DNA of 64,000 nucleotides from Streptomyces tirandamycinicus (lineage in GTDB: Bacteria; Actinomycetota; Actinomycetes; Streptomycetales; Streptomycetaceae). Below, one piece after another: positions 7,891 to 16,252 of this stretch. Location of the stretch: contig NZ_CP029188.1 of assembly GCF_003097515.1 (NCBI RefSeq), positions 7,174,531 through 7,238,530 of the forward strand, given 5' to 3'. A program made the position numbers and the translations under genes. The notes under the pieces were generated by a model. That model did not search any database. It was not told the origin of the DNA and was given only the letters and a program-made list of their open reading frames with translations. Positions within the stretch are counted from its first letter, which is position 1; each line of letters starts with the position of its first letter.

Positions 7891-8987
7891 GACCGCTGCT
7901 GACGGCCGAGCTGCGTGCCCGGCTGTCCGATTCCGTCGAGAAGTCCGACGCGGCCGGCGAGCCCGACCCCGCGGCGCTGGCGGCGCTGCGTGCGAGCGGC
8001 CTGCTGGGTACGGCCGTTCCGGCCCGCCACGGCGGCGCGGGCGGGGACGCGGTGGCGGTCAACCGCGTCGTCGAGGAGCTCGCCACCCTCGACCCGTCGA
8101 TGGCGATCATCGCCTTCCAGCACTTCGCCGTGAGCGCCCGGATCGCCGAGTGGGGCAGCGAGGAGCAGCGGGGACGGCTGCTGCCGCGGCTGGCCGACGG
8201 CACCTGGCTGGCCGCCTCCGCGTGGAGCGAGCAGGGGGCGGGGGCGGCGAAGCGGAACCTGGCCAGCACCGGCGGGCGCCTCGCGGACGGCCGCTGGCGC
8301 CTGGACGGGGCGAAGACCTTCGCGACCGGCGCCGGGGTCGCCGACCTGTACCTGGTGCTGGTGCAGACGGCACGGCCCGCCGCGACCGGCGAGGGGTACG
8401 GGGCGGACGGCCAGACCTTCTTCCTCGTCGAGTCCGGCAACCCCGGACTCGTCCCGGACCTCGGCCCGGACCTCGCTGGCATGCGGGGTTCGGCGACCGG
8501 CCTGGTCGCCCTCGACGGCTGCCTCGTACCGGACCGGGACCGCCTCGGGCCCGAAGGCGGGGCGGCCGCGGTCATCGCGGGCGTCCGGGAGTCCGGGGCC
8601 AGTCTCGGAGCGGTGTCCGTGGGCATCGCCCGGGCCGCGTTCGACCTGGCCGTCCGCCACGCGCGCGGGCACGGCCTGCTGGACCTGCCCACCGTGCGGC
8701 ATCGGCTCGTGGAGCTGGCGACGCGGCTGGAGGCCGCGCGGGCCGTCGTGGAACGGGCCGGCGCGCGCGCCTCGGCCGACCCGGGTGCGGCCACCCTGCA
8801 CAGCAAGCTGCACGCGAGCGTGGCCGCCGAGGAGATCTGCCTGGACGCCGCCCGGATGCTGGGCTCGGCCGGGTACCGCGCCGGCGACCGGATCGGGCGG
8901 CTGCTGTCCGACGCGCGCGGCATCGCGTTCATGGGTCCGACCAACGACCTGTGCCGGGACCTGCTGGCGGCGTCGTGGACCGGCTGA
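7887..8987 (+). CDS. Acyl-CoA dehydrogenase-family flavoprotein
   Basis: A 366-residue protein with the three-domain ACAD layout: an N-terminal helical domain (VPARHGGAGGD), a middle beta domain (ASAWSEQGAG, GAKTFATGAG) and a C-terminal helical domain ending in an ACAD-like GRLLSDARGIAFMGPTND. The shape is closer to the monooxygenase/desulfurase-type branch (hydroxylating ACADs) than to fatty-acid dehydrogenases; I did not find an unambiguous catalytic Glu. The ATG overlaps the previous stop (ATGA). Possible roles are alpha,beta-desaturation or flavin-dependent N- or C-hydroxylation, with the FMN reductase domain downstream as a possible flavin supplier (inference). Confidence 0.78.
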   Translation: MRPLLTAELRARLSDSVEKSDAAGEPDPAALAALRASGLLGTAVPARHGGAGGDAVAVNRVVEELATLDPSMAIIAFQHFAVSARIAEWGSEEQRGRLLPRLADGTWLAASAWSEQGAGAAKRNLASTGGRLADGRWRLDGAKTFATGAGVADLYLVLVQTARPAATGEGYGADGQTFFLVESGNPGLVPDLGPDLAGMRGSATGLVALDGCLVPDRDRLGPEGGAAAVIAGVRESGASLGAVSVGIARAAFDLAVRHARGHGLLDLPTVRHRLVELATRLEAARAVVERAGARASADPGAATLHSKLHASVAAEEICLDAARMLGSAGYRAGDRIGRLLSDARGIAFMGPTNDLCRDLLAASWTG

Positions 8988-10414
8988 CCTCCGTGCCCGA
9001 CCTCGCGACCCCCGTGCCCGACCTCGTCGTCAGCGGCCGCAGGCTGGTGACGCCGCAGGGGGTGCGCCGGGGCCATCTGCTCATCTCCGGCGGGCGGATC
9101 ACCGCGATCACGGACACCGACACGGCACCCGCGTCGGCCGGGCGCCTCGACGCGGGCGACCACTACGTGCTGCCCGGGCTCGTCGACTCCCATGTGCACT
9201 TCCGCACACCCGGCCTGACACACAAGGAGGACTGGGAGCACGGCAGCCGGGCGGCGGTCCGCGGGGGCGTCACCACGGTGATGGACATGCCGAACACGGT
9301 GCCGCCCACGCTCGCCCCGGAGACCCTCCTCGCCAAGGCCCGCCAGGTGGCGGGCCGCTCGCTGGTGGACATGCGCTTCCACATCGGGCTCGACCCCGCC
9401 CGGCCCGAACTGCTGGCGGACCTCGACGCGTCGGTGGCGACCAGCGCCAAGGTCTTCATGGCGGGCCACCACACGGCCCCCACCGTCGTCCGCGACCCGG
9501 CGGCGCTGGAGAAGGCGTTCGCCGCGGCGGCCGAGGGCGGGGTGCAGCTCGTCCTGCACGCCGAGGACGACGGGCTGTTCGCGCTGCTGGACGCCTGGTG
9601 GGGGGAGCCGGGCAGCTATCTGGAGTACGAGCGGCGCCGCCCGCGCACCGGCGGCATCGTCGCCGTCGCCAAGGTCGTCGAACTGGTGCGCCGGTACGGC
9701 ACACGCGCCCACATCCTGCACCTGTCGAGCGCCGAGGAGGCCGACCTGGTGTGCGCCGCGCAGGCGGCCGGGTACCCCGTCACCTTCGAGGTCACCGGCC
9801 ACCACCTGTCGTTCACCGACGACGACACCCGCCGACTGGGCGCCCGGACCCGGCTGTCGCCGTCGATCCGCGGACGGGCGGACCAGGACCGGCTGTGGCG
9901 CGCGCTGGTGGACGGTCAGCTCACCACGCTGGGCAGCGACCACGCCCCGCACACCGTCGCCGAGAAGACCGGCACCGTCGCCGGGTCGCCGCCGGGACTG
10001 CCCGGTGTGCAGGAACTGGCCGTCGCCGTCTGGACGGGGATGCGCCGCCGCCGGCCCGACGAGGATCCCGACACCGCCGCGACCCGTCTGGCCCGCCACC
10101 TGTCGCAGCGGCCGGCCGAGCTGTTCCGGCTGCCCGGCAAGGGCCGGATCGCGCCGGGCGCCGACGCCGACCTGGTCGTCTTCGCGCCCGACACGCCCTG
10201 GATGCTCTCGGCGCACGACGTGGAGAGCAAGTGCGGCTGGTCCGCCTACGAGGGATGGACGTTCACCGGGCGCGTCGAGCGCACCCTGCGCGCGGGCCGG
10301 ACCGTGTGGGACGCCGCCTCGGGGACCTTCGGCGCCTACGACGGCCGCCTGCTGCCGGCCGCGGACCCGGTGGACACGACGAACGGGGCGGCACCGGCCG
10401 CCGGGGAGGGGTGA
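8975..10414 (+). CDS. Amidohydrolase of the dihydroorotase/allantoinase/hydantoinase family
   Basis: About 479 residues. The metal-binding HVHF (after PGLVDS), a Lys in SAKVFMAGHH that could be the carbamylated bridging residue, HAED, HLSSAEE and GSDHAPH are all in family order. Members hydrolyse cyclic amides such as dihydroorotate, allantoin and hydantoins. The GTG at 8975 overlaps the ACAD gene. A GTG at 8993 is an alternative start. A hydantoinase-type enzyme next to an amidotransferase and ATP-grasp enzymes suggests opening or closing a cyclic imide, ureide or lactam intermediate (inference). Confidence 0.87.
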   Translation: MDRLTSVPDLATPVPDLVVSGRRLVTPQGVRRGHLLISGGRITAITDTDTAPASAGRLDAGDHYVLPGLVDSHVHFRTPGLTHKEDWEHGSRAAVRGGVTTVMDMPNTVPPTLAPETLLAKARQVAGRSLVDMRFHIGLDPARPELLADLDASVATSAKVFMAGHHTAPTVVRDPAALEKAFAAAAEGGVQLVLHAEDDGLFALLDAWWGEPGSYLEYERRRPRTGGIVAVAKVVELVRRYGTRAHILHLSSAEEADLVCAAQAAGYPVTFEVTGHHLSFTDDDTRRLGARTRLSPSIRGRADQDRLWRALVDGQLTTLGSDHAPHTVAEKTGTVAGSPPGLPGVQELAVAVWTGMRRRRPDEDPDTAATRLARHLSQRPAELFRLPGKGRIAPGADADLVVFAPDTPWMLSAHDVESKCGWSAYEGWTFTGRVERTLRAGRTVWDAASGTFGAYDGRLLPAADPVDTTNGAAPAAGEG

Positions 10415-10417
10415 CGC

Positions 10418-12241
10418 ATGGTCAGAAGATGGTCCGTGGTGGTGGCGGGCGGTGGTGTCGGGGGGCTCGCGGCGGCTGCCGGCATGGCCGCGCGAGGCAT
10501 CGACGTCACCGTCGTCGAACGGGCGGGGCAGATCGGCGCCGGAGGCTCCGGGCTCATGATCCAGCCCAACGGGATGCGGGCCGCCGACGCCCTGGGGGAG
10601 CGCATCGGGGCCCGGATCCGGGCCGTCGGGCACGTCACCCGCCCCGGCGAGGTCCGGGTGCTGATGGACGCGGAGGGAACGGTGCTCGCCGAGGAGCCGC
10701 TCGGGGCCGCGGCGGGCACCCCGGGCGACCCGCCGATCCCGGTGCTGCGCTCCGCCCTCCACCGGGCGCTGCTCGACGAGGCGCTGACCGCGGGCGCGGC
10801 CGTCCGCCTGGCGACACCCGTCGAGACCTACACCGTGCGCCCCGGACACGTCGCCGTGGAACTGTCCGACGGGACCACCGTCGACTGCGACGCGCTCGTC
10901 GGCGCCGACGGCATCCACTCGGCGGTGCGCGCGCGCATGCTGGGGGACGGGCCGCCGCAGTACCGCGGCTACACCTCGGTACGCGGCCGCACCACCGGAT
11001 CCGTCCTGGGGCAGCGCGGCCACGTCGTCAACGGCCGCGGAATCCAGCTGTTCATCGCCCCCGTCGGCGGGGACACCCTGTACTGGACCGCCAAGATCAC
11101 GGCACCGGAAGGGGTGTGGCCCGCCATGGGCGCGGCGGGCGCCCGGCACGCCCTCCTCGCCGCCCTGGAGGGCTGGTACCCGCCCGTGGTCGACCTGGTG
11201 CGCGACGCCGACCCGGAGGACGTCGTGGTCACCGACATCCACGACCGCGACCCCTCCCCCCGCTGGGTGGACGGCCGCGTGGCGCTCCTCGGCGACGCCG
11301 CGCACCCGATGGTCCCGGCCCTCGGCCAGGGCGCCAACATGGCGCTCGAGGACGCGGCCGTGCTGGCCGACGCGCTCTGCTCGCACACCGAAATCCCGGC
11401 CGCCCTCGCCGCCTACGCCCGCGAGCGCGTGGACCGGGCCGCGGCCGTGGTGCTCGCCTCCCGCCGCCAGGGCGCACTCGACCAGGGCGCGGACCGCGCC
11501 GGTGAGGAGCGGCGCAACGCCCGCATGAGGTCCGCCGGACGCAAGGACGCGGAACTCGCCGATGTCCTCGCCTGGCGGCCGGGGCCCCGCCGGCAGCAGG
11601 CCACCGCACCGGCCCCGCCGAGCACCGTCCGTACCGCCGGAGAGGACAGCACCATGGGAGCACCACGCATCGTCGTGATCAGCGGATCGCTGCGCGCGGG
11701 ATCCACCTCGGACCGGGTGGCGGCGTGGTGCGCCCATCGCTGCGCCGAACAGGGCGCCTCCGCACGCGTCTTCACCGGCGCCGAGATCGACTTCCCGGCG
11801 TACCGGCCGGGGCTCGCCGGGACCCACGCGGCCGTCGCGGACTTCCTCGGCGCACTGCGCCGGGCCGACGGCGTGATCCTCGTGTCGCCGACGTACCACT
11901 CCACCGTCTCGGGGTTGCTGAAGAACGCCCTCGACTACGTCAACGACATCGAAGGCCCGGTGCCGTACCTGGAGGGACGCGCGATCGGCACGGTCGCGGT
12001 GGGCTCGGCCGTGCAGGGCGCGGTCTCGACGCTGGCCACGCTGCGCACCATCGGGCACGCCCTGCGCGGATGGCCGACACCCGTGGGCGTGGCCGTCGCG
12101 CAGGCACCGGAGGAGCCCGTCCCCGGCGCTGTGGAGGCGGCGCCCGACGCCGCGCGACTGGTCGAGATGGTCGGCCAGGTGGTCTGGCTGGGCAGGGCGC
12201 GGGGCGCCGTCCTGCCGGAGGCCCTGGGCGCCGTCGCCTGA
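10418..12241 (+). CDS. FAD-dependent monooxygenase fused in frame to an NADPH:FMN reductase
   Basis: One 607-codon frame with no internal stop. Residues 1-390 are a class A flavin monooxygenase of the salicylate hydroxylase type: dinucleotide fold VVVAGGGVGGLAAA, DALVGADGIHSAVR (DG motif) and VALLGDAAHPMVPALGQGAN (GD motif). A Pro/Ala-rich linker follows, then residues 412-607 form a flavodoxin-like FMN reductase (VISGSLRAGSTS, SPTYHSTVSGLLKN). The second domain has its own ATG (11654) and ribosome-binding site, so both a fused and a free reductase may be made. Class A monooxygenases normally reduce their own FAD, so the reductase probably serves another flavin enzyme or a quinone. Confidence 0.85.
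   Translation: MVRRWSVVVAGGGVGGLAAAAGMAARGIDVTVVERAGQIGAGGSGLMIQPNGMRAADALGERIGARIRAVGHVTRPGEVRVLMDAEGTVLAEEPLGAAAGTPGDPPIPVLRSALHRALLDEALTAGAAVRLATPVETYTVRPGHVAVELSDGTTVDCDALVGADGIHSAVRARMLGDGPPQYRGYTSVRGRTTGSVLGQRGHVVNGRGIQLFIAPVGGDTLYWTAKITAPEGVWPAMGAAGARHALLAALEGWYPPVVDLVRDADPEDVVVTDIHDRDPSPRWVDGRVALLGDAAHPMVPALGQGANMALEDAAVLADALCSHTEIPAALAAYARERVDRAAAVVLASRRQGALDQGADRAGEERRNARMRSAGRKDAELADVLAWRPGPRRQQATAPAPPSTVRTAGEDSTMGAPRIVVISGSLRAGSTSDRVAAWCAHRCAEQGASARVFTGAEIDFPAYRPGLAGTHAAVADFLGALRRADGVILVSPTYHSTVSGLLKNALDYVNDIEGPVPYLEGRAIGTVAVGSAVQGAVSTLATLRTIGHALRGWPTPVGVAVAQAPEEPVPGAVEAAPDAARLVEMVGQVVWLGRARGAVLPEALGAVA
11639..11656 (+). promoter_or_regulatory. Internal ribosome-binding site and start codon inside the monooxygenase-reductase frame
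   Basis: GGAGAGGA at 11639-11646 lies 7 bases before ATG 11654, which begins MGAPRIVVISGS, the natural N-terminus of an FMN-reductase domain. The ATG is exactly in frame with 10418 (412 codons). Confidence 0.6.
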
Positions 12242-12246
12242 GCACC

Positions 12247-12282
12247 CTGAGCCCGCTGAGCCCGCTGAGCCCGCTGAGCCCC
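12247..12282. repeat. 9-bp tandem repeat, four copies
   Basis: CTGAGCCCG is repeated head-to-tail three times, with a fourth imperfect copy, immediately after the fused reductase stop. It is followed by the short inverted repeat CCACGGG/CCCGTGG, so the segment may act as a transcription end. Confidence 0.6.
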
Positions 12283-12353
12283 GCGGCCACGGGGCCCGTG
12301 GTTCCCGCGAACGTCAACCACCGCGCGACAGGCGCGGGGAGAGTGAGAGAGCC

Positions 12354-12689
12354 GTGTCCGCACCGTCCCCGGAGTACCACGCCCTGACCGCCCGGCTGGG
12401 GCCCGTGTGGCGTGACGCCAACATCCGGTCCGGGCCGTCTCTGGACAGCCCGGTGATCCGGCTGGTCCAGCCCGACGCCTCCGTCTCGTACGAGTCCGAA
12501 GGCTGGTCGCCGGGCGACGAGGTGGTCGAGGACCAGCACCGGGACGGCGTGATCACCAGCTCCGTCTGGTTCAGGCTGACCGCCGGCGGCTGGTCCAGCG
12601 CCGTGAACTTCGAACCGGTGGCCGTGGCCGGGCTCCTGGACCGGGCCGTCACGGTCGACGCGCGGCGGCCCGGCCGCGTCGTGCCGTAG
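12354..12689 (+). CDS. Small protein with SH3-like (N-RSGPSxxSPV) repeat, function unknown
   Basis: A 111-residue protein, GTG start with GAGAGAG upstream. The segment DANIRSGPSLDSPVIRLV resembles the first strand of bacterial SH3 (SH3b) domains, and SVWFRLTAGGWSSAVNF fits the family's W-x-K/R-V...GYV-like end. No signal peptide or membrane segment is seen. It may be a small binding or scaffolding protein. It is the last plus-strand gene before the convergent ligase. The 189-bp gap to the ligase stop (12690-12878) shows nothing I can name. Confidence 0.6.
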   Translation: MSAPSPEYHALTARLGPVWRDANIRSGPSLDSPVIRLVQPDASVSYESEGWSPGDEVVEDQHRDGVITSSVWFRLTAGGWSSAVNFEPVAVAGLLDRAVTVDARRPGRVVP

Positions 12690-12878
12690 CAGTCCGGAAC
12701 ACGCGGGTGCCTTCGGAGGCACCGGAGTCGCCGGAGACACCGCGGCCTACGGCAACTCCGCCGTCCGCTCCGCCGAAGTGCGCAGACACCCGCCGGACGC
12801 CTCCGGGCCGCGCCTACGCCACGCCGGTGCCGCGGAGGGCGTAGGCGTGACCGGCGGGCCCTGGCGCGGTGTGCGGCG

Positions 12879-14264
12879 TCATGCCGCGGCAGCCGTCGCG
12901 TCGGAGGCCCAGGCCCGCAGCCGTACCCGGTCGAACTTGCCACTGCCGGTACGCGGCAGCGCGGCGACCACGCGGACGGAGCGCGGGCGCGCGTGCGGGG
13001 GCAGGCGGCGCCGGCAGGCCTCGGTGACCCGGACGGCCACCGTCGCCCGGTCGGCTTCGGGGCTCTCCACGAACGCCCACACCGAGTCGCCGCGGTCGCC
13101 GCGGTCGCCGCGGCGGACACCGACGACGGCCGCGTCCACGACACCGTCCGCCGCACGGACGGCGTCCTCGACGACGGTGGGGGCGACGGTCTCGCCGTGG
13201 ACCACGAGGACCTCCTTGACGCGACCGCCGACGGTGAGCCACCCGTCGGCCGTCACCGCGCCGGTGTCGCCGGTGCGCAGCCAGCCGTCGGGGGTGAACG
13301 CGCCGCGGTCGAGAGCGCCCGTGGCAGGGTCGAGGTAACCGAGCATCAGACTCGGGCTGTCGACCTGGATCTCGCGGTCGGGACCGGCGAGGCGGACCCG
13401 GACGCCGTCGAGAAGGCGCCCGACGGTGCCCGGCCGCAGGACCTCCGGGGCGGAGAGAGCGACGTTCGGTCCGGCCTCGCTGAGCCCGTAGCCGTCGTGC
13501 AGGGGCGCCCCGGTGGCCGCGAGGAAGTCGTCGTACAGGGCGGGGGTGAGAACGTCGCCGCCGCAGCCGCGGACGCGCAGGGCCCGCAGCAGACGGGCCG
13601 CTCCGGGGTCCTTGGCGGCCTCGGCGGCGAGCACCCGGTACATGGTGGGCACGCCGTCCAGCGAGGTGATGCCCTCGGCCGCGAGCCGGGACAGCAGGCC
13701 GCGCAGCCGGAACCCCGACTCGGCGTACAGGTGCGCGCCGGTGGCGCGCCACACCCCCAGGACGCTGTGCCCGTAGGCGTGGCGCAGCGGGAGCGGGAGC
13801 AGCAGCCGGTCGTCGGCGGTGACGCACATCCGCGCGGCGGTCGCGCCGCCCTGGTGGGCGAGGGCCGCGGTGGGCACGGCGACGGCCTTGGGATCGCCGG
13901 AGCTGCCGGAGGTCCAGAAGACGGCGGCGGTCTCCTCGGGGACGTCCAGCGGCCGGGCCGTCGCGCCCGCCACGACGGGATCCCCGGAGCGGCCGGCGTG
14001 GACGAGGGCCGCGGGGGCGATGCGCCGGGCCGGGGCCGGGCCGTCGAGCAGCAGCGGTGCGCCGGCGGCCTCGGCGGCGAGGACGGCGACGACGGCGGTC
14101 AGCGGATGGTCGCAGGCGAGGGCGGCGGCGCGCCCGGGGCCCGCCCCGGCCGCGGCGAGTTCCCGGGTGGTACGGGCCACCAGCCGCGCCAGGTGCGCGC
14201 GCGGGACGCGTTCGCCGTCGACGGTCAGGCGCGGCAGCCGGAGTGCCCCCGGGCGGGGTGTCAT
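12879..14264 (-). CDS. AMP-dependent acyl/aryl-CoA ligase (ANL superfamily)
   Basis: A 461-residue adenylating enzyme. Core motifs are the P-loop FWTSGSSGDPKA (about residue 115), DGYGLSEAGPN, GWLRTGDTG and the C-terminal catalytic Lys in RTGSGKFDR. It is short for the family, with a reduced N-terminal subdomain similar to benzoate-CoA ligase-like stand-alone A domains. It activates a carboxylate as the acyl-AMP for transfer to CoA or a carrier. Its ATG overlaps the ThDP gene stop, so both act in one step sequence. The substrate is unknown. Confidence 0.87.
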   Translation of the reverse strand: MTPRPGALRLPRLTVDGERVPRAHLARLVARTTRELAAAGAGPGRAAALACDHPLTAVVAVLAAEAAGAPLLLDGPAPARRIAPAALVHAGRSGDPVVAGATARPLDVPEETAAVFWTSGSSGDPKAVAVPTAALAHQGGATAARMCVTADDRLLLPLPLRHAYGHSVLGVWRATGAHLYAESGFRLRGLLSRLAAEGITSLDGVPTMYRVLAAEAAKDPGAARLLRALRVRGCGGDVLTPALYDDFLAATGAPLHDGYGLSEAGPNVALSAPEVLRPGTVGRLLDGVRVRLAGPDREIQVDSPSLMLGYLDPATGALDRGAFTPDGWLRTGDTGAVTADGWLTVGGRVKEVLVVHGETVAPTVVEDAVRAADGVVDAAVVGVRRGDRGDRGDSVWAFVESPEADRATVAVRVTEACRRRLPPHARPRSVRVVAALPRTGSGKFDRVRLRAWASDATAAAA

Positions 14265-15970
14265 GCGGCGGCCCCGGCGGGCGCGGACGCCGCGAACACG
14301 CGGCGTACGCCGACGGGGACGTCGTCGTCCCGGACCGGGACCGTGATGACGGTCGTACGGCCGTCGGCGTGGGCTTCGGCCGCGTCGTCGAGGGCGGCGG
14401 CGAGCTCGGCGGCGGTGGTGCAGTACGCGGTGCGCCCGCCGAGCGCGCGGACGGCGGCGTCGGTGTGCGCGGGCGCGGTGAAGCGGGTGAGCCCGTCGGC
14501 CGCGCCCTCCTCGGCGCGTACGAAACGGGGCCAGCCGTATCCGCGGTTGTCCAGCACCAGGACGGTCAGTCCGAGCCCCAGTTCCGCCGCGGTGGGCAGC
14601 GCGGCCAGCCCCATCTCGAAGGCGCCGTCACCGCACACGAGGACGGTGCGCCGGGACCGGTCCGCGAGCGCCGCGCCGACGGCCGCCGGGAGACCGAAGC
14701 CGACCATGGTCTGCTCGCCCGGGGTGACGACCCGGGCCCGTTCGCTGACGGACACCACGGGGCAGTGGTAACCCCACATGTCGTGCAGCCCGTTCTCCTG
14801 GACGAGGGTGGCGTCGCGTGTCACCGACTCCTGCAGCAGCCGCAGCGCGGCGGCCACGGTCAGGTCCGGGCCGTCGGCGGCGGCAGGGGTGCGGCGGTCA
14901 CGCGCCTCCCGGCGGACGGCCGTCACCCGTCCCAGCCGGGCGACGCCGGCCGCCGTCCCGGCCGGTGGCTCCGCCTCCAGCGCGGCGGCGAGCTGGCCGG
15001 CCACCACCGCGGCGTCGCCGAGCAGGGCGGCCTCCGGCTCCAGGGCGGTGAGGAACGCGGCGGGGTCGACGTCGACGTGTACGAGCGTCTTGTCCCGGAG
15101 GCCGTCCCAGCCCATGCGGGCCGTCTCCTCCAGGCGTGAGCCGATCGCCAGCACCACGTCCGCGTCGGCGAGCAGCCCGTCCGCCGGAGGCGTGGTGTAC
15201 AGGCCCACCAGGCCGCAGGCGAGGGGGTGTTCCTCGTCGAGGACACCGCGCCCGGCGGCGGTGGTGAAGACGGGCGCGCCCAGCAGCTCGGCCAGGTGCC
15301 GCACGGCGGGCCCGGCGCCCGCGGGCTTGCAGCCGCCGCCGGCGACGACGACCGGCAGGCGGGCACCCGCGAGAAGCCCCGCGGCCCGGCGGACCTCGCC
15401 GGTCTCGGCGGCGAAGCGCAGGCGCCGCACGGGTGGGGCGGGCCGCCGCTCGGGCGCCGGGGCGCGCAGCACCTCGTCGGCGACCTCCACCAGGACCACG
15501 CCCGGGCCGCCGTTGACCGCGAGGTGGACGGCCCTGCGCAGCGCCCAGGTCAGCTGCCGCGGGTCCTCCACGAGGAAGTCCCACTTGGTCAGCGGCCGGG
15601 CCATGGCCGCCTGGTCGGTGTGCTGGAAGCCGCCGCGGCCGATACCGAGGGCGGGCACGCGGGTGGTGACGACGACGACCGGGGCGCCGAGGGACGACGC
15701 CTCCAGCAGGCCGGTGAGCGCGTTGGCGAAGCTCGGTCCCGAGGTGACGGCGAGTACCGCGGGCCGGCCGGAGACGGCCGCGTGCCCGATCGCCGCGCAG
15801 GCCCCCGCCCGCTGGTCCCGCACCCCGACGACTTTCAGCCCGGGCACGTCACGTGCCGCGTCCATCAGCCCCGGCTCGTCGGAGGGCAGCCCGAACACGG
15901 CGTCGCATCCGGCGTCGGCGAGTGTCCCGGCGGCGACGTGCCAAGGGTGGGCCTCATCGGTCACGTTCAC
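14261..15970 (-). CDS. Thiamine-diphosphate-dependent enzyme, acetolactate synthase-like
   Basis: A 569-residue protein with the three-domain POX/ALS layout. The cofactor motif is CGDGAFEMG...DNRGYG (about residues 448-478), and TSGPSFANALTG is the usual Pyr-domain segment. GTG start with a GAGGAG site upstream. The Glu that activates ThDP in most members (VRHEQ) aligns with Gln here (VRDQR), a notable substitution. The family decarboxylates 2-oxo acids and ligates or releases aldehydes. With the aldolase and aldehyde dehydrogenase nearby, a 2-oxo-acid to aldehyde to acid route is plausible. Confidence 0.85.
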   Translation of the reverse strand: MNVTDEAHPWHVAAGTLADAGCDAVFGLPSDEPGLMDAARDVPGLKVVGVRDQRAGACAAIGHAAVSGRPAVLAVTSGPSFANALTGLLEASSLGAPVVVVTTRVPALGIGRGGFQHTDQAAMARPLTKWDFLVEDPRQLTWALRRAVHLAVNGGPGVVLVEVADEVLRAPAPERRPAPPVRRLRFAAETGEVRRAAGLLAGARLPVVVAGGGCKPAGAGPAVRHLAELLGAPVFTTAAGRGVLDEEHPLACGLVGLYTTPPADGLLADADVVLAIGSRLEETARMGWDGLRDKTLVHVDVDPAAFLTALEPEAALLGDAAVVAGQLAAALEAEPPAGTAAGVARLGRVTAVRREARDRRTPAAADGPDLTVAAALRLLQESVTRDATLVQENGLHDMWGYHCPVVSVSERARVVTPGEQTMVGFGLPAAVGAALADRSRRTVLVCGDGAFEMGLAALPTAAELGLGLTVLVLDNRGYGWPRFVRAEEGAADGLTRFTAPAHTDAAVRALGGRTAYCTTAAELAAALDDAAEAHADGRTTVITVPVRDDDVPVGVRRVFAASAPAGAAA

Positions 15971-15989
15971 GGCTGCTGCTCCTCGGCGG

Positions 15990-16160
15990 GATCGTGGGGA
16001 TGGAGGCGGGGACCTCGAAGGACACGGGGTCTGGGAGGGGACGGAGGCGGAGAGGGGGGCCGGGCAGGGAACGGAGGCGGAGGCGAGGGCCTGGGAGGGG
16101 ACGGAAGCGGAGGCGGGGACCTGAAGGAGAACGGAAGCGAAGGCGGGGGCGCACGCGCGG
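15990..16160. repeat. Degenerate polypurine tract between two minus-strand genes
   Basis: The plus strand carries repeated variants of GGGAACGGAGGCGGAGG spaced irregularly through most of the 282-bp gap (15971-16252) between the aldehyde dehydrogenase stop and the ThDP start. The complement is polypyrimidine on the transcribed direction. No gene or clear promoter is seen in this gap. Confidence 0.5.
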
Positions 16161-16252
16161 GACGGCGACCGGGCGGAGGGCTCCGGTGGCGGGCGGCACG
16201 GGCGGGTCGCCGAGAGCGCGGCCGCGGGCGGCCGGCGGGCCCGGGACGGCCT

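Noticed and set aside
7799..12058. 1419-codon minus-strand open frame
   Set aside because: Antisense shadow of the well-supported plus-strand enzymes; low-complexity His/Gly/Arg composition typical of high-GC frames.
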